A stretch of 56,401 nucleotides of DNA from an uncultured Pelagibacteraceae bacterium (GTDB taxonomy: Bacteria; Pseudomonadota; Alphaproteobacteria; Pelagibacterales; Pelagibacteraceae). The stretch covers positions 1 through 56,401 of the forward strand of contig CACHHD010000005.1 of the NCBI GenBank assembly GCA_902579605.1, read 5' to 3'. The notes under the pieces were generated by a model that was not told where the DNA came from, made no database searches, and worked only from the letters and a program-made list of their open reading frames with translations. Shown here in pieces: positions 44,312-54,068 of this stretch. The position numbers and the translations under genes are program-made. Positions within the stretch are counted from its first letter, which is position 1. Every line of letters begins with the position of its first letter.

Positions 44312-46210
44312 TTGCAGGGCAAATATAGAGAAGTATACGATTCTTCGATAAGCCAAAAAGAGAATTTTTGGAAAGAATTAGCTGAAAATATATTTTGGTA
44401 TAAAAAACCAAAGAAAATTTTAAACTCTTCTAACCCTCCTTTTTATAAATGGTATGAAGATGGCATAACAAACACTTGTTACAACGCAATTGATTTTCAT
44501 ATAGATAATGGCAGAGGAGAAAAGTTAGCAATTATTTATGATAGTCCAATTACAGGAACAAAAAAAACTTTTACTTACAATCAACTTAAAGAGAAAGTAT
44601 CTTTATTTGCAGGGGCGCTTAAAAATCAAGGAATAAATAAAGGTGATCGTGTAATAATTTATATGCCGATGATACCAGAAGCTGTAGTCGCAATGTTGGC
44701 GTGTGGAAGAATAGGTGCAGTTCATTCAGTTGTCTTTGGTGGTTTTGCTGCAAATGAGTTAGCTAGCAGAATAGATGACTCTAAAGCAAAAATTGTTGTT
44801 TCTGCCTCTTGTGGTTATGAACCTGGACGTGTCGTTGAATATAAACCACTTCTTAATAAAGCTTTAGAACTATCAAAACACAAGCCTAGTAAATGTATAA
44901 TTTTTCAAAGAGAGAAAAATAAAGCAGTTCTAGACTCAAAAATAGATATAAGCTGGGAAGATTCTCTTAAGGATGCGAAAAGTGAAGATTGTATTGAAAT
45001 GAATGCCAACGATTACGCTTATATACTTTATACATCAGGAACAACAGGTCTTCCTAAAGGTATAGTGAGAGATATTGGTGGACACATAGTAGCGCTTAAA
45101 TGGACTATGAAAAATATTTACAACATTAATCAAGATGATGTTTGGTGGTCAGCAAGTGATATTGGATGGATAGTTGGTCACTCTTATATCGTATACGCAC
45201 CTTTATTTTATGGATGTACTACAATTCTTTTTGAGGGAAAACCAGTTGGAACTCCTGATGCAGGAGTTTTTTGGAGAGTAATTTCTGAACATAAAGTGAA
45301 ATCTTTATTCACTGCTCCTACTGCTATCAGAGCAATTAAAAAAGAAGATCCTGAGGGTAAATTTTTCAAAAAATATAATTTAAGTAACTTTGATACATTG
45401 TTTTTAGCTGGTGAGAGAGCTGACCCCGATACAATAAAATGGTTTGAAAATTTATCGAATTCACCAGTTATAGATCATTGGTGGCAAACAGAGACGAGTT
45501 GGGCAATTACATCTAGCTGTACTGGTATAGAAAAGTTTCCAGTTAAATACGGTTCTGCATTTAAACCAGTGCCTGGATACGATCTTAAAGTTTTAAATTC
45601 TGAGGGAAAAGAAGTTAGTCCTGGAAAAATGGGAGATATAGTTGTGAAACTTCCCTTGCCTCCAGGTACATTTCCAACTTTATGGGGAGCAGACAAAAGA
45701 TATAAAGAAAATTATATGACTAATTACCCAGGTTATTATCAAACATACGATGCGGGACATATTGATGAAGATGGATACGTTTGGATAATGTCTAGAACCG
45801 ACGATATTATAAATGTTGCTGGGCATAGACTTTCAACAGGAGCAATTGAAGAAGTACTAGCTGAACATAAGTCTGTTGCTGAATGTGCAGTACTAGGTAT
45901 TGCAGATAAACTTAAAGGACAGTTACCAATTGGACTGTTAGCTCTTAAGGCTGGCGTACAACAAAAAAATGAGGAAATAATAAAAGAATGTGTTTCAATG
46001 GTAAGAGATAAAGTTGGTCCAGTTGCAGCTTTTAAAATAGCTATTGTTGTTAAAAGATTACCAAAAACAAGATCGGGAAAAATATTAAGAGGGACTGTGA
46101 GAAAAATTGCAGATAATGAGCCTTACAAAATGCCAGCTACAATAGATGATCCGTTAATTCTCGATGAGATTAAAGAGGATTTAATTAAAAATAATATTTT
46201 AAAAACTTAA
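44312..46210 (+). CDS. prpE: Propionyl-CoA synthetase-like acyl-CoA ligase (PrpE/Acs family)
   Basis: Activates a short-chain acid to its CoA ester via an acyl-adenylate. The 632-residue protein has the AMP-binding loop YTSGTTGLPKGIV, WWSASDIGWIVGHSYIVY, GKPVGTPDAGVFWRVI, WWQTETSW, and the C-terminal catalytic Lys in PKTRSGKILRG. KGIVRDIGGH and the APTAIRAIKKEDP segment favour propionate-type enzymes over acetyl-CoA synthetase. The start is TTG with GGAG 5 bases upstream; no ATG fits. The 3' end overlaps the convergent dihydroorotase by 12 bases. Confidence 0.9.
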   Translation: MQGKYREVYDSSISQKENFWKELAENIFWYKKPKKILNSSNPPFYKWYEDGITNTCYNAIDFHIDNGRGEKLAIIYDSPITGTKKTFTYNQLKEKVSLFAGALKNQGINKGDRVIIYMPMIPEAVVAMLACGRIGAVHSVVFGGFAANELASRIDDSKAKIVVSASCGYEPGRVVEYKPLLNKALELSKHKPSKCIIFQREKNKAVLDSKIDISWEDSLKDAKSEDCIEMNANDYAYILYTSGTTGLPKGIVRDIGGHIVALKWTMKNIYNINQDDVWWSASDIGWIVGHSYIVYAPLFYGCTTILFEGKPVGTPDAGVFWRVISEHKVKSLFTAPTAIRAIKKEDPEGKFFKKYNLSNFDTLFLAGERADPDTIKWFENLSNSPVIDHWWQTETSWAITSSCTGIEKFPVKYGSAFKPVPGYDLKVLNSEGKEVSPGKMGDIVVKLPLPPGTFPTLWGADKRYKENYMTNYPGYYQTYDAGHIDEDGYVWIMSRTDDIINVAGHRLSTGAIEEVLAEHKSVAECAVLGIADKLKGQLPIGLLALKAGVQQKNEEIIKECVSMVRDKVGPVAAFKIAIVVKRLPKTRSGKILRGTVRKIADNEPYKMPATIDDPLILDEIKEDLIKNNILKT

Positions 46211-47512
46211 AGGTTTTCCCTTGGACTCTACTATTACTTTTCCATCGGCCATTACTAAAATTCCATTTATAATTGTTCCTACTGGAAATCCTTTCACTTT
46301 ATAGTTATGAAATGGTGTCCAACCACATTTGCTAGCAATCATCTCATTTTTAATTGTCACTTCTTTATTCATATCGACTATAGTCAAATCGGCATCATAA
46401 CCCTCTTTGATAAAACCTTTATTTTTAATTCCAAATATTCGGCAAGGATTTTCACACATCAAATTTACGAGTTGGTTAAGAGTTAATTTCCCATTATTAA
46501 CATGATCAATCATAACTGGAAAAATAGTTTGAACTCCCGGCATCCCTGATGGAGTATTAGGATATTCTTTATCTTTATTAATCTTTAAATGAGGTGCATG
46601 ATCTGATCCTAATACATCAACAATATTATTTTTAATAGCAGTCCAAAGCCGATCATAATGTTCTTTGCCGCGTAATGGTGGATTCATTTGAGCATAAGTA
46701 CCCAATTTTTCATAACAATCTGGAGCATACATTGTTAAATGTTGAGGAGTAGTTTCGAAGGTAACATTTTTTTTATGCATTGATAAAAAATCTACTTCTT
46801 CTTTTGTGGTAACATGCAATATATGAATTTTTTTATTAAATCTTTCTGCAATTTTTACCATTCTACGAGTTGATGATATTGCACATTCAACGTTTCTCCA
46901 TTCAGGGTGAGAATGAACATCCCCTTTTTTTATAAATTTTTTTCGTAAATTAATAATCTCCTCATCTTCAGAATGAATAGAAACAACTCTATCGCTACTT
47001 GATATTACTTTTTCAATATCAGCCTCTTTGTCCACCAATAAATTTCCTGTAGAGGAACCGGCAAAAAGTTTAACACCGCAGCAACCTTCAACATTTTTAA
47101 GTTTCGCAAGTTGATCAGTATTAGTAGGAGTTGCTCCAAAGTAAAATGCGTAATTGCTATGCATTCTATTTTTAGCTGCTTGAAGTTTCTTTTCAAATTC
47201 AACTAGATTAGCTGTTGGTGGATTAGTATTAGGCATTTCAAATAATGATGTTACTCCGCCTAATACAGCTGCTCTACTTCCACTTTCTAAATCTTCAGCA
47301 TCAGTTGAACCAGGTTCTCTAAAGTGAACTTGCGTATCTATTATACCAGGTAAAACAATTTTATTTTCTGCATCATAGACTTTATGGTTATTTAAGTCGG
47401 CTTTACCAATTGATTTTATTTTCCCTCTTGATAAAGTAATATCTGTATTTACTAGCTTACCATCTATGTAGCAAGTTCCATTTTTTATGATGAGACTATT
47501 ATTATCAGACAT
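46199..47512 (-). CDS. pyrC: Dihydroorotase-family amidohydrolase (type I)
   Basis: Dihydroorotase closes carbamoyl-aspartate in pyrimidine synthesis. The 437-residue protein has most ligands expected of a binuclear amidohydrolase: carboxylated Lys148 (GVKLF), His180 (SIHSEDE), His233 (LHVTT), Asp304 (GSDHAPH), and His63 before FREPG. The usual DxHxH motif reads DTQVH, so Gln61 replaces the first metal His. My recollection is that a clade of alphaproteobacterial proteins shares this change. True dihydroorotase is likely but a related amidohydrolase is possible. Confidence 0.8.
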   Translation of the reverse strand: MSDNNSLIIKNGTCYIDGKLVNTDITLSRGKIKSIGKADLNNHKVYDAENKIVLPGIIDTQVHFREPGSTDAEDLESGSRAAVLGGVTSLFEMPNTNPPTANLVEFEKKLQAAKNRMHSNYAFYFGATPTNTDQLAKLKNVEGCCGVKLFAGSSTGNLLVDKEADIEKVISSSDRVVSIHSEDEEIINLRKKFIKKGDVHSHPEWRNVECAISSTRRMVKIAERFNKKIHILHVTTKEEVDFLSMHKKNVTFETTPQHLTMYAPDCYEKLGTYAQMNPPLRGKEHYDRLWTAIKNNIVDVLGSDHAPHLKINKDKEYPNTPSGMPGVQTIFPVMIDHVNNGKLTLNQLVNLMCENPCRIFGIKNKGFIKEGYDADLTIVDMNKEVTIKNEMIASKCGWTPFHNYKVKGFPVGTIINGILVMADGKVIVESKGKPLSF

Positions 47513-47550
47513 AAATTTTGTTTATAATATACAATATTAAAACTATTAAA

Positions 47551-48423
47551 ATGAAAAAAGATCAAATTAATATTTTAAAAGATAGAGGAATAATCTCAGT
47601 TTTTGGTAAAGATTCTAAAGAGTTTCTTCAAAATATAATTACGAATGACATTAATATTGTTAATAAAGATAATAGTATTTTTTCAGGAATTTTTACTCCT
47701 CAAGGAAAATATCTTTATGAATTTTTTGTAATAAAATCAGATGACGGATATTATTTAGATAGTCCAGAAGAATATGTAGATGAATTAAAAATTTTTCTAG
47801 AAAAATATAAACTTAATTCGGATGTTAAAATTAATAGTGTTTCTAATAATTATGTTGTGGGTGTAATTTCAAATGAAAAATTCGAGGAATTAAAAAAACA
47901 AGAGAATAAGAATGCTCAAACCCTAATATATAGAGGTAGCCCTGTTTTTAAGGACCCGCGATCAAAAAAATTGGGATCAAGAGTTTTATCAAATCTTGAG
48001 AAGTTATATCTAACTATAAAAAAATTAGCACTTAAAATTCAAGACAATAACAATTATTTTAGTGTGGCTCATGAGGCTGGGGTACCAATTAAAAACTTGA
48101 GGGAATTACAAAATAACTTATTTGGACTTGAGGCTAATTTTGAGGATCTTTCAGCAATAGATTTTAAAAAAGGGTGTTATATAGGCCAAGAAAATACAGC
48201 AAGAATGAAATTAAAAAATAAAATAAGAAAGAAACTTTTGCCACTAATATCAGAAGATAATTTAAAAATTGGAAGCGAGATTACATTAAATGGTGACTCA
48301 ATTGGTAAACTTTTAATTGGCAATCCTTACCCTTTTGGATTAATTAATATTTTCAATAAAAATTTATCGGAATTAAAAAATAAAGAAATTTTAGTGGGTA
48401 AACAAAAAGCAAAAATAATTTAA
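47551..48423 (+). CDS. ygfZ: Folate-binding YgfZ/GcvT-like protein
   Basis: YgfZ proteins bind tetrahydrofolate and help maintain certain iron-sulfur enzymes. The protein is about 290 residues from ATG 47551; an in-frame TTG at 47518 is rejected because it sits in the short divergent promoter region. The family signature KGCYIGQE appears near residue 210, followed by a basic stretch. The N-terminal fold (GIISVFGKDSKEFLQNIITND) is also typical. Two bases separate it from the racemase-family gene. Confidence 0.93.
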   Translation: MKKDQINILKDRGIISVFGKDSKEFLQNIITNDINIVNKDNSIFSGIFTPQGKYLYEFFVIKSDDGYYLDSPEEYVDELKIFLEKYKLNSDVKINSVSNNYVVGVISNEKFEELKKQENKNAQTLIYRGSPVFKDPRSKKLGSRVLSNLEKLYLTIKKLALKIQDNNNYFSVAHEAGVPIKNLRELQNNLFGLEANFEDLSAIDFKKGCYIGQENTARMKLKNKIRKKLLPLISEDNLKIGSEITLNGDSIGKLLIGNPYPFGLINIFNKNLSELKNKEILVGKQKAKII

Positions 48424-48425
48424 TT

Positions 48426-49133
48426 ATGATAGGGATTTTAGGTGGCATGGGTACTCAAGCTGGTTTAGATTTTTCCACGAAGTTGGCAAAATTATATAGA
48501 GGGAAACTAGATCAAAAATACCCAATTTTCGTTTTATATAATAAGTCTGATGTGCCTAAAAGATTGAGTGACAAAAAAGTTTATAAAAAGGTTTATAGAA
48601 GTTTATACCAAGGTTGTGTTTTTTTACAAAAAAATAATTGTAAATTCATTACTATTCCATGTAATACTGCACATCATTGGTTCGATGATTTAAAAAAAAA
48701 CGTAAAAATTCCAATACTTAGTATGCCTAAAGAAGTATTTGCGTTTGCTAAAAAAAATTGCGCTCGTGGATCTAAAGTTGGAATTCTGGCAACTGAAAGT
48801 ACACTTAGTACTAAAATCTATCACAAATTTTTTGAAAAAAGATATAATTTAATTGAGCCAACACAAAACTTACAAAAAAGAAATGTAAATAAGTCTATTA
48901 ACTTCGTAAAAAAAGGTAAGGTGAAAGAGGCAGAAAAAGTAATTAAGCCAGTTATAAAATATCTTTTAAAAATGAAATGTAAAAAAATTATTCTTGCTTG
49001 CACTGAACTTCCTGTAGCCATATTTGCTTTTAAGTCTTTTAAAAAAGTAAAATCATCAAAAACTTTTTTTGATCCTAATTTAATTTTAGCAAAAGCAGCG
49101 ATGAAAAAATATAATTTAAAGGGCACTAAGTAG
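48426..49133 (+). CDS. Aspartate/glutamate racemase family protein
   Basis: Cofactor-independent racemases of this family use two cysteines. Both contexts are present in the 235-residue protein: PCNTAHHW (about residue 78) and LACTELPV (about residue 183), with the start GILGGMGTQAG. This is nearer to the aspartate racemase/YgeA group than to MurI. Whether it makes a cell-wall D-amino acid or acts on another substrate is open. Its 3' end overlaps a small ORF on the other strand. Confidence 0.9.
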   Translation: MIGILGGMGTQAGLDFSTKLAKLYRGKLDQKYPIFVLYNKSDVPKRLSDKKVYKKVYRSLYQGCVFLQKNNCKFITIPCNTAHHWFDDLKKNVKIPILSMPKEVFAFAKKNCARGSKVGILATESTLSTKIYHKFFEKRYNLIEPTQNLQKRNVNKSINFVKKGKVKEAEKVIKPVIKYLLKMKCKKIILACTELPVAIFAFKSFKKVKSSKTFFDPNLILAKAAMKKYNLKGTK

Positions 49134-49235
49134 TCTCGATAGTGATGCCAAAATACCATAACCACTTAACTCTATAAATAATACAATAAGGACAATAAGA
49201 ATTATCTTTCTTCTTTTTCTAATAAACTCAACCAT
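49116..49235 (-). CDS. Possible 39-residue single-pass membrane protein
   Basis: ATG at 49235 opens a 39-codon frame ending TAA at 49116. The product has a basic start (MVEFIRKRRK), then a hydrophobic run (IILIVLIVLFIELSGYGIL) and a short polar tail, which is a textbook small membrane protein. It fills most of an otherwise unexplained 191-base gap and overlaps the 3' end of the racemase gene by 18 bases. No clear ribosome-binding site was found. The hydrophobic pattern could arise by chance in AT-rich DNA. Confidence 0.5.
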   Translation of the reverse strand: MVEFIRKRRKIILIVLIVLFIELSGYGILASLSRLLSAL

Positions 49236-49324
49236 ATTGAACCATAACACATTTCTTATAAGGGCTAAATTGAAAAAATAATGATTTGTATACACAGGTT
49301 TAATTTTTATATATAGGAGTTCTA

Positions 49325-51010
49325 ATGGTTAAAATTAAGTCTGATATTGAAATTGCTAGAAAAGCAAAGATGCAGCCGATCGGCAATATTTTAAAAAAAT
49401 TTAAAATTCCTGATACTCCTTTTGCTTTTAGCCCGATGGGCCGCCATGTAGCAAAAATAAATTTAAGATATATTAAAACACTTAAAGAAAAAGAAAAAAA
49501 TCTAGTGCTGGTAACTGCAATTACACCAACTCCTGCTGGAGAAGGCAAAACGACTACTTCAGTTGGATTAAATGATGGTTTGAATAAGATTGGAATGAAA
49601 TCAATTGTTTGTTTAAGAGAACCAAGTTTAGGTCCGTCATTTGGCATGAAAGGTGGAGCTGCTGGAGGTGGTTATGCTCAAGTAGTACCAATGGAAAGAA
49701 TTAATTTGCATTTTACAGGGGATTTTCACGCTATTACAACTGCTCATAATTTATTATCAGCGTTAATTGATAATCATATTTATTGGGGGAATAAATTGAA
49801 TATAGACATAGAAAATATTGTTTGGAAAAGAGTCGTAGATTTAAATGATAGAAGTTTAAGAAAAATAAGAATTAATTTAGAGCAGCTTAAAGCTAACCAT
49901 CCCAGAAATGATAGTTTTGATATTACTGTAGCCTCTGAGGTCATGGCTATTTTCTGTTTATCAAATGACATTGGTGAATTAGAGAGAAAAATTGGGAATA
50001 TTACAATTGCATATACAAAAAACAAAAAACCTATTTTTGCAAAAGATTTAAAAGCTCAAGGACCCATGACAGTATTATTAAAAGAGGCGTTTAGACCAAA
50101 TGCAGTTCAAACTTTAGAAAATAATCTTGCAATTATCCATGGTGGTCCTTTTGCAAATATCGCTCATGGATGTAATTCAATCTTAGCTACTAAAACTGCA
50201 TTAAGATTGTCAGATTACGTAATTACTGAAGCAGGATTTGGTGCGGATTTAGGGGCAGAAAAGTTTTTAGATATTAAATGTCGTAAAGCAGGTCTTCAAC
50301 CGAAATGCGTTGTCCTCGTTGCAACAATTAGGGCGCTGAAAATGCATGGTGGTGTTTTAAAAGAAAATTTAAAAAAAGAAAATTTGAATGCGCTTAAAAA
50401 AGGCCTTCCAAATCTAGAGAGGCATATTGAAAATATAAAAAAATTTGGATTAGATCTTATAGTAGCTATTAATCGGTTTGAAACAGATACTAAAAAAGAA
50501 ATTGAAATAATTGAGGATTTTTGCGCTAATTTGAATATTAAAGTGAGCCTTTGTACTCACTGGGCACATGGCGGGAAAGGTACGAAAGATTTAGCTGAAA
50601 AGGTTGTAAAGCTTTGTAAAAAAACAAAAAAATCAAAATTTAACTTTATTTACAAGGATAAAAATTCATTAACAAAAAAAATTGAAATTATTGCAAGCGA
50701 GATTTATAGAGCAAGTGGTGTTGAATTTACAAAAGAGTCTAAAAACCAACTTAATAAAATAGAAAAAGCGGGGTACTCAAATTTTCCAATTTGTATAGCC
50801 AAAACACAATATAGTTTTTCAGTAGATCCTAAATTAAAAGGGGCGCCTATAGGACACAATTTAAAAGTAAGAGATGTGAGATTGTCTAGTGGTGCTGAAT
50901 TTGTGGTAGTAATTTGTGGATCGATAATGACGATGCCAGGATTACCAAGAGTACCTTCTGCTGATAAAATTAGATTAAATAAAAAAGGTGATATTGAAGG
51001 TTTGTTTTAA
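49325..51010 (+). CDS. fhs: Formate-tetrahydrofolate ligase
   Basis: ATP-dependent joining of formate to tetrahydrofolate, or the reverse to release formate and gain ATP. The 561-residue protein has the P-loop [39 protein letters not shown] in two parts, [13 protein letters not shown], and a C-terminal [17 protein letters not shown] lies 6 bases before the ATG. Its stop is one base from the convergent formate dehydrogenase stop, so opposite strands hold the two formate enzymes. Confidence 0.97.
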   Translation: MVKIKSDIEIARKAKMQPIGNILKKFKIPDTPFAFSPMGRHVAKINLRYIKTLKEKEKNLVLVTAITPTPAGEGKTTTSVGLNDGLNKIGMKSIVCLREPSLGPSFGMKGGAAGGGYAQVVPMERINLHFTGDFHAITTAHNLLSALIDNHIYWGNKLNIDIENIVWKRVVDLNDRSLRKIRINLEQLKANHPRNDSFDITVASEVMAIFCLSNDIGELERKIGNITIAYTKNKKPIFAKDLKAQGPMTVLLKEAFRPNAVQTLENNLAIIHGGPFANIAHGCNSILATKTALRLSDYVITEAGFGADLGAEKFLDIKCRKAGLQPKCVVLVATIRALKMHGGVLKENLKKENLNALKKGLPNLERHIENIKKFGLDLIVAINRFETDTKKEIEIIEDFCANLNIKVSLCTHWAHGGKGTKDLAEKVVKLCKKTKKSKFNFIYKDKNSLTKKIEIIASEIYRASGVEFTKESKNQLNKIEKAGYSNFPICIAKTQYSFSVDPKLKGAPIGHNLKVRDVRLSSGAEFVVVICGSIMTMPGLPRVPSADKIRLNKKGDIEGLF

Positions 51011-51011
51011 A

Positions 51012-52211
51012 TTATTTTTTTTTATATTTAGCGGCTTCTTCAGATCCACCTGTTGCACTTCCTTTGCTGTAGGAGTGAGCTCCCATTCCAGCTAACTGCC
51101 CATCTTTAACAATTAAGTACTGTTCTCTTATTGGTTTTTTATCAAAAAAACATTCTAAGATTTCTCTTACACCAGCTGCATATCGAAATTGGGCTGACAA
51201 AGAAGTTCCTGATGTATGAGGTGTCATTCCATGATTTGGCATAGATCTCCATACATGATCATTTGGCGCCGGTTGAGGAAACCAAACATCTCCAGCATAT
51301 CCACTCAATTGACCAGACTCTAAGGCTTTGGCTATAGCTTCTCTATTACAAATTTTACCTCTAGCTGTATTAATTATGTACGCACCTTTTTTCATTTTAC
51401 TAATTAGTTGATTATCGAATAAGTTCTCGGTCTCAGGATGAAGAGGACAATTTATCGTTACGACGTCACAAACTTTTACTAAAGATTCAACAGACTCATG
51501 GAACGTTAAGTTTAACTCTTTTTCGACTGATTCTGGTAATTTGTGTCTATCAAAGTAATGTAAATGAACATCGAAAGGTTTCATTTTTCTTAATGCATCT
51601 AATCCTATTCTTCCTGCTGCAACTGTGCCTACATGCATACCTTCTACATCGTAGGATCTTTGAACTGCATCAGCTATATTCCAGCCACCATCTTTAACTA
51701 TAGCATGTTGATTATGGTAATCTCTTACTAATGATAAAATCATCATAACTATATGTTCAGCTACTGATCTAGAATTACAATATGTAACTTCAACTACATC
51801 TATTTTATTATCCATAGCTGCCTGCAAATCAACGTGATCAGAGCCGATACCTGCTGTAATTGCCATTTTTAAATTTTTTGCAGACTTTATTTTTTCTTTA
51901 GTTAAGTAATACGGCCAAAATGGTTGTGATATGACTATATCACTATCAACAAGTTCTTTGTCTGCTTTACAGCCTTTAGCATCTTTGTCAGAGGTAACAA
52001 CCAAAGTATGACCGTTTGACTCTAAAAACTTTCTTAAACCTAATTCCCCAGACACACAACCCAGGAGTTCTCCAGGTTTAAAATCTATTCCTTTTGGAGA
52101 TGGTAAAGTCATTCCGTCAGGATATTTATCTAATTTTGGTAAACTTGATAAAGGATAACTTTTAGGCATTCCTTTTTTTGGGTCGTCATAAAGAACGCAT
52201 AGTATTTTCAT
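51012..52211 (-). CDS. fdh: NAD-dependent formate dehydrogenase
   Basis: Oxidises formate to CO2 with NADH formation; metal-free D-2-hydroxyacid dehydrogenase superfamily. The 399-residue protein matches the methylotroph-type enzyme: PFWPYYLT, AGIGSDHVDLQAA, VTYCNSRSVAEH, the cofactor loop GTVAAGRIGLDAL, NTARGKICNREAI (catalytic Arg), and the catalytic His in MTPHTSGTSLSAQ. With fhs it completes a route from formyl-folate to CO2, giving ATP and NADH, consistent with C1 oxidation reported for SAR11. Confidence 0.97.
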   Translation of the reverse strand: MKILCVLYDDPKKGMPKSYPLSSLPKLDKYPDGMTLPSPKGIDFKPGELLGCVSGELGLRKFLESNGHTLVVTSDKDAKGCKADKELVDSDIVISQPFWPYYLTKEKIKSAKNLKMAITAGIGSDHVDLQAAMDNKIDVVEVTYCNSRSVAEHIVMMILSLVRDYHNQHAIVKDGGWNIADAVQRSYDVEGMHVGTVAAGRIGLDALRKMKPFDVHLHYFDRHKLPESVEKELNLTFHESVESLVKVCDVVTINCPLHPETENLFDNQLISKMKKGAYIINTARGKICNREAIAKALESGQLSGYAGDVWFPQPAPNDHVWRSMPNHGMTPHTSGTSLSAQFRYAAGVREILECFFDKKPIREQYLIVKDGQLAGMGAHSYSKGSATGGSEEAAKYKKK

Positions 52212-52276
52212 TAAGTTATTTGACTACTAACAATAATCAAAGTCAATTGTAATTTAACTTTAGTTGACACCATATT

Positions 52277-54022
52277 TTATTGACCTAAAGCTTCTCTCGC
52301 CTGCTCTACTGTATAATTTGTACCATATTGTTGATTATAGGCAGCAACAGCAGAAGCAAAATCATCAAAGCCCATGCCTTGCATTGTAGCATCGAGATCT
52401 ACTGTCACTCCAGCAGCGCTAGCGGCAGCAATGGTATCAGCAACCTCTTGTAAACTTGACTGTGCTGCTGCAGCTAACTGTCCTGCATCAAAATCGGATA
52501 AAGTACCAGCTGCAAGTTGTTCGATAACATCCAAATTACCTTGATACGCCGAAGCATATTCTTCAACAGACCAATTGGCACCATACTGTGCATTAGCTAA
52601 ATCTGTTAAATCTGAATAATTATTAATATCTAAACCTCTCAGATCCCCTAGAGCTTGAGCAAAATCATCCAAAGTAAATGAAAAACTAAAACTTTCACTA
52701 GCTTGTGAGATTGTTTCCTGAATACCATCAAGGGACTCATTTGAAATTACGTCTTTAAAATCCTCTAAATCTAAAAGCTCTCTAAAGTTTTGAATTGCTA
52801 ACTGAGCTTTTACCTCCTCTATCTGGTCATCACTTAAATTTACTTCAATACCTGCCGCGTCTTTAACTTTAGTTGGAATAGGACTCTTCCAAGCATTTGC
52901 CCAATCACTTAATACCCATTTATTCATTATTTCTACAGATGCTAGCTGCATATTTAAAGACTCTAGTCCAACATCAAGATCTTTTCTATAAACTTCTAAT
53001 AATTTATTTACGGGTAACCCATTATCTTCAAGATTTAAAATATCAATTTGAATTTCATTAGATTTTTTGTTTTTATTTAATTTTATAAATTTTGTGATCT
53101 CTCCAAGAATTTTTAATTGATTTTGATCAAACTCACTAAAGTCAGCTTTTGATAAATCTTGCTCAAATTTTTTTGGTAAGTGATTTTTTTTTAAATCTTT
53201 AACAACAAAATTAGCTAATTTGAAACCACTAATTGATGCAGATATATTTTTTTCGTTGAAGGCTGGCAATTCATTTATAAGAGAACTTATAAGCTCGTAC
53301 TCTTTATATTTTTCACCTTTTTTAAGAGAATTATCTAATTTATTATAATTTTTACGAAATTCTTTTTTAAAGCCATTTTTGCTTAATCTCTGTTCTTGGT
53401 ATTTTTCAAGAGTTTTTCTTACATTAGTTATATTTTTTGAAATATTCTCATTTATTTTTAATTTTTCTTTCTCTAATTTTGATAGCTTCACTCTTGAATT
53501 TTCACTTTGGCTAAATAGTAAATGCATCGTATAGTAATAATCTAATGCCTTTTTTGGGTCGTCTTCTATTTGTAAACCAAGGGCTTCTCTCATTGTTTTT
53601 CTAGCTTGATTTAAATTATAAATTTTTTGAATATTTGTTTTTACAGATAAACTTGGATATTTGTCCTCAAAATTCTCTAATGTATATTTGCTTTCTTTTA
53701 GTTGTTGCATGTAAAAGAATTCAAAATATGCCATGCCCAACATCATTTGTCCTGGATATTTATTAAGAAGATGTTTTTGTTTAACGAAAATTTTTGATAT
53801 TCCTTCTTTTGACTTCTGAGATTTTGCGTAAAAATTATTTATATTTTTAGGAAATAGTCCATTTGGAGAATAATTAATTTTTTTATATTTTCCAATGTCT
53901 TTAAGATCCTCTAAAAATACACCCAACTCTCTCTCTTTTTCAGATCTTTCGCTGCTATAAATTTCAGTTAATACAAAAAAACTTATAAATGAAATTATCG
54001 CTAGTTTAGGCCAAAAATTCAT
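52277..54022 (-). CDS. Exported protein of unknown function with GC-rich C-terminal repeats
   Basis: I do not recognise this 581-residue protein. It has an N-terminal export signal or anchor (about residues 5-24), then a long Lys/Glu/Asn-rich helical region (to about 420), then an Ala/Asp/Gln-rich acidic C-terminal part. That part holds two copies of a repeat (about 430-497 and 523-581), aligned as SLDGIQETISQAS with SLQEVADTIAAAS, and NAQYGANWSVEEY with NQQYGTNYTVEQA. Start is ATG 54022; the longer frame begins inside a tRNA-like remnant. The repeat coding DNA is much richer in GC than the rest. Confidence 0.8.
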   Translation of the reverse strand: MNFWPKLAIISFISFFVLTEIYSSERSEKERELGVFLEDLKDIGKYKKINYSPNGLFPKNINNFYAKSQKSKEGISKIFVKQKHLLNKYPGQMMLGMAYFEFFYMQQLKESKYTLENFEDKYPSLSVKTNIQKIYNLNQARKTMREALGLQIEDDPKKALDYYYTMHLLFSQSENSRVKLSKLEKEKLKINENISKNITNVRKTLEKYQEQRLSKNGFKKEFRKNYNKLDNSLKKGEKYKEYELISSLINELPAFNEKNISASISGFKLANFVVKDLKKNHLPKKFEQDLSKADFSEFDQNQLKILGEITKFIKLNKNKKSNEIQIDILNLEDNGLPVNKLLEVYRKDLDVGLESLNMQLASVEIMNKWVLSDWANAWKSPIPTKVKDAAGIEVNLSDDQIEEVKAQLAIQNFRELLDLEDFKDVISNESLDGIQETISQASESFSFSFTLDDFAQALGDLRGLDINNYSDLTDLANAQYGANWSVEEYASAYQGNLDVIEQLAAGTLSDFDAGQLAAAAQSSLQEVADTIAAASAAGVTVDLDATMQGMGFDDFASAVAAYNQQYGTNYTVEQAREALGQ

Positions 54023-54068
54023 CCTATTAAATAAGCACAAAAAAAAACATTTGTAAATTTTAACTATT

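Noticed and set aside
49134-49324. Riboswitch or structured leader before fhs
   Set aside because: No conserved-looking helices or folate/glycine-type core seen; most of the gap is better explained by the small minus-strand ORF.
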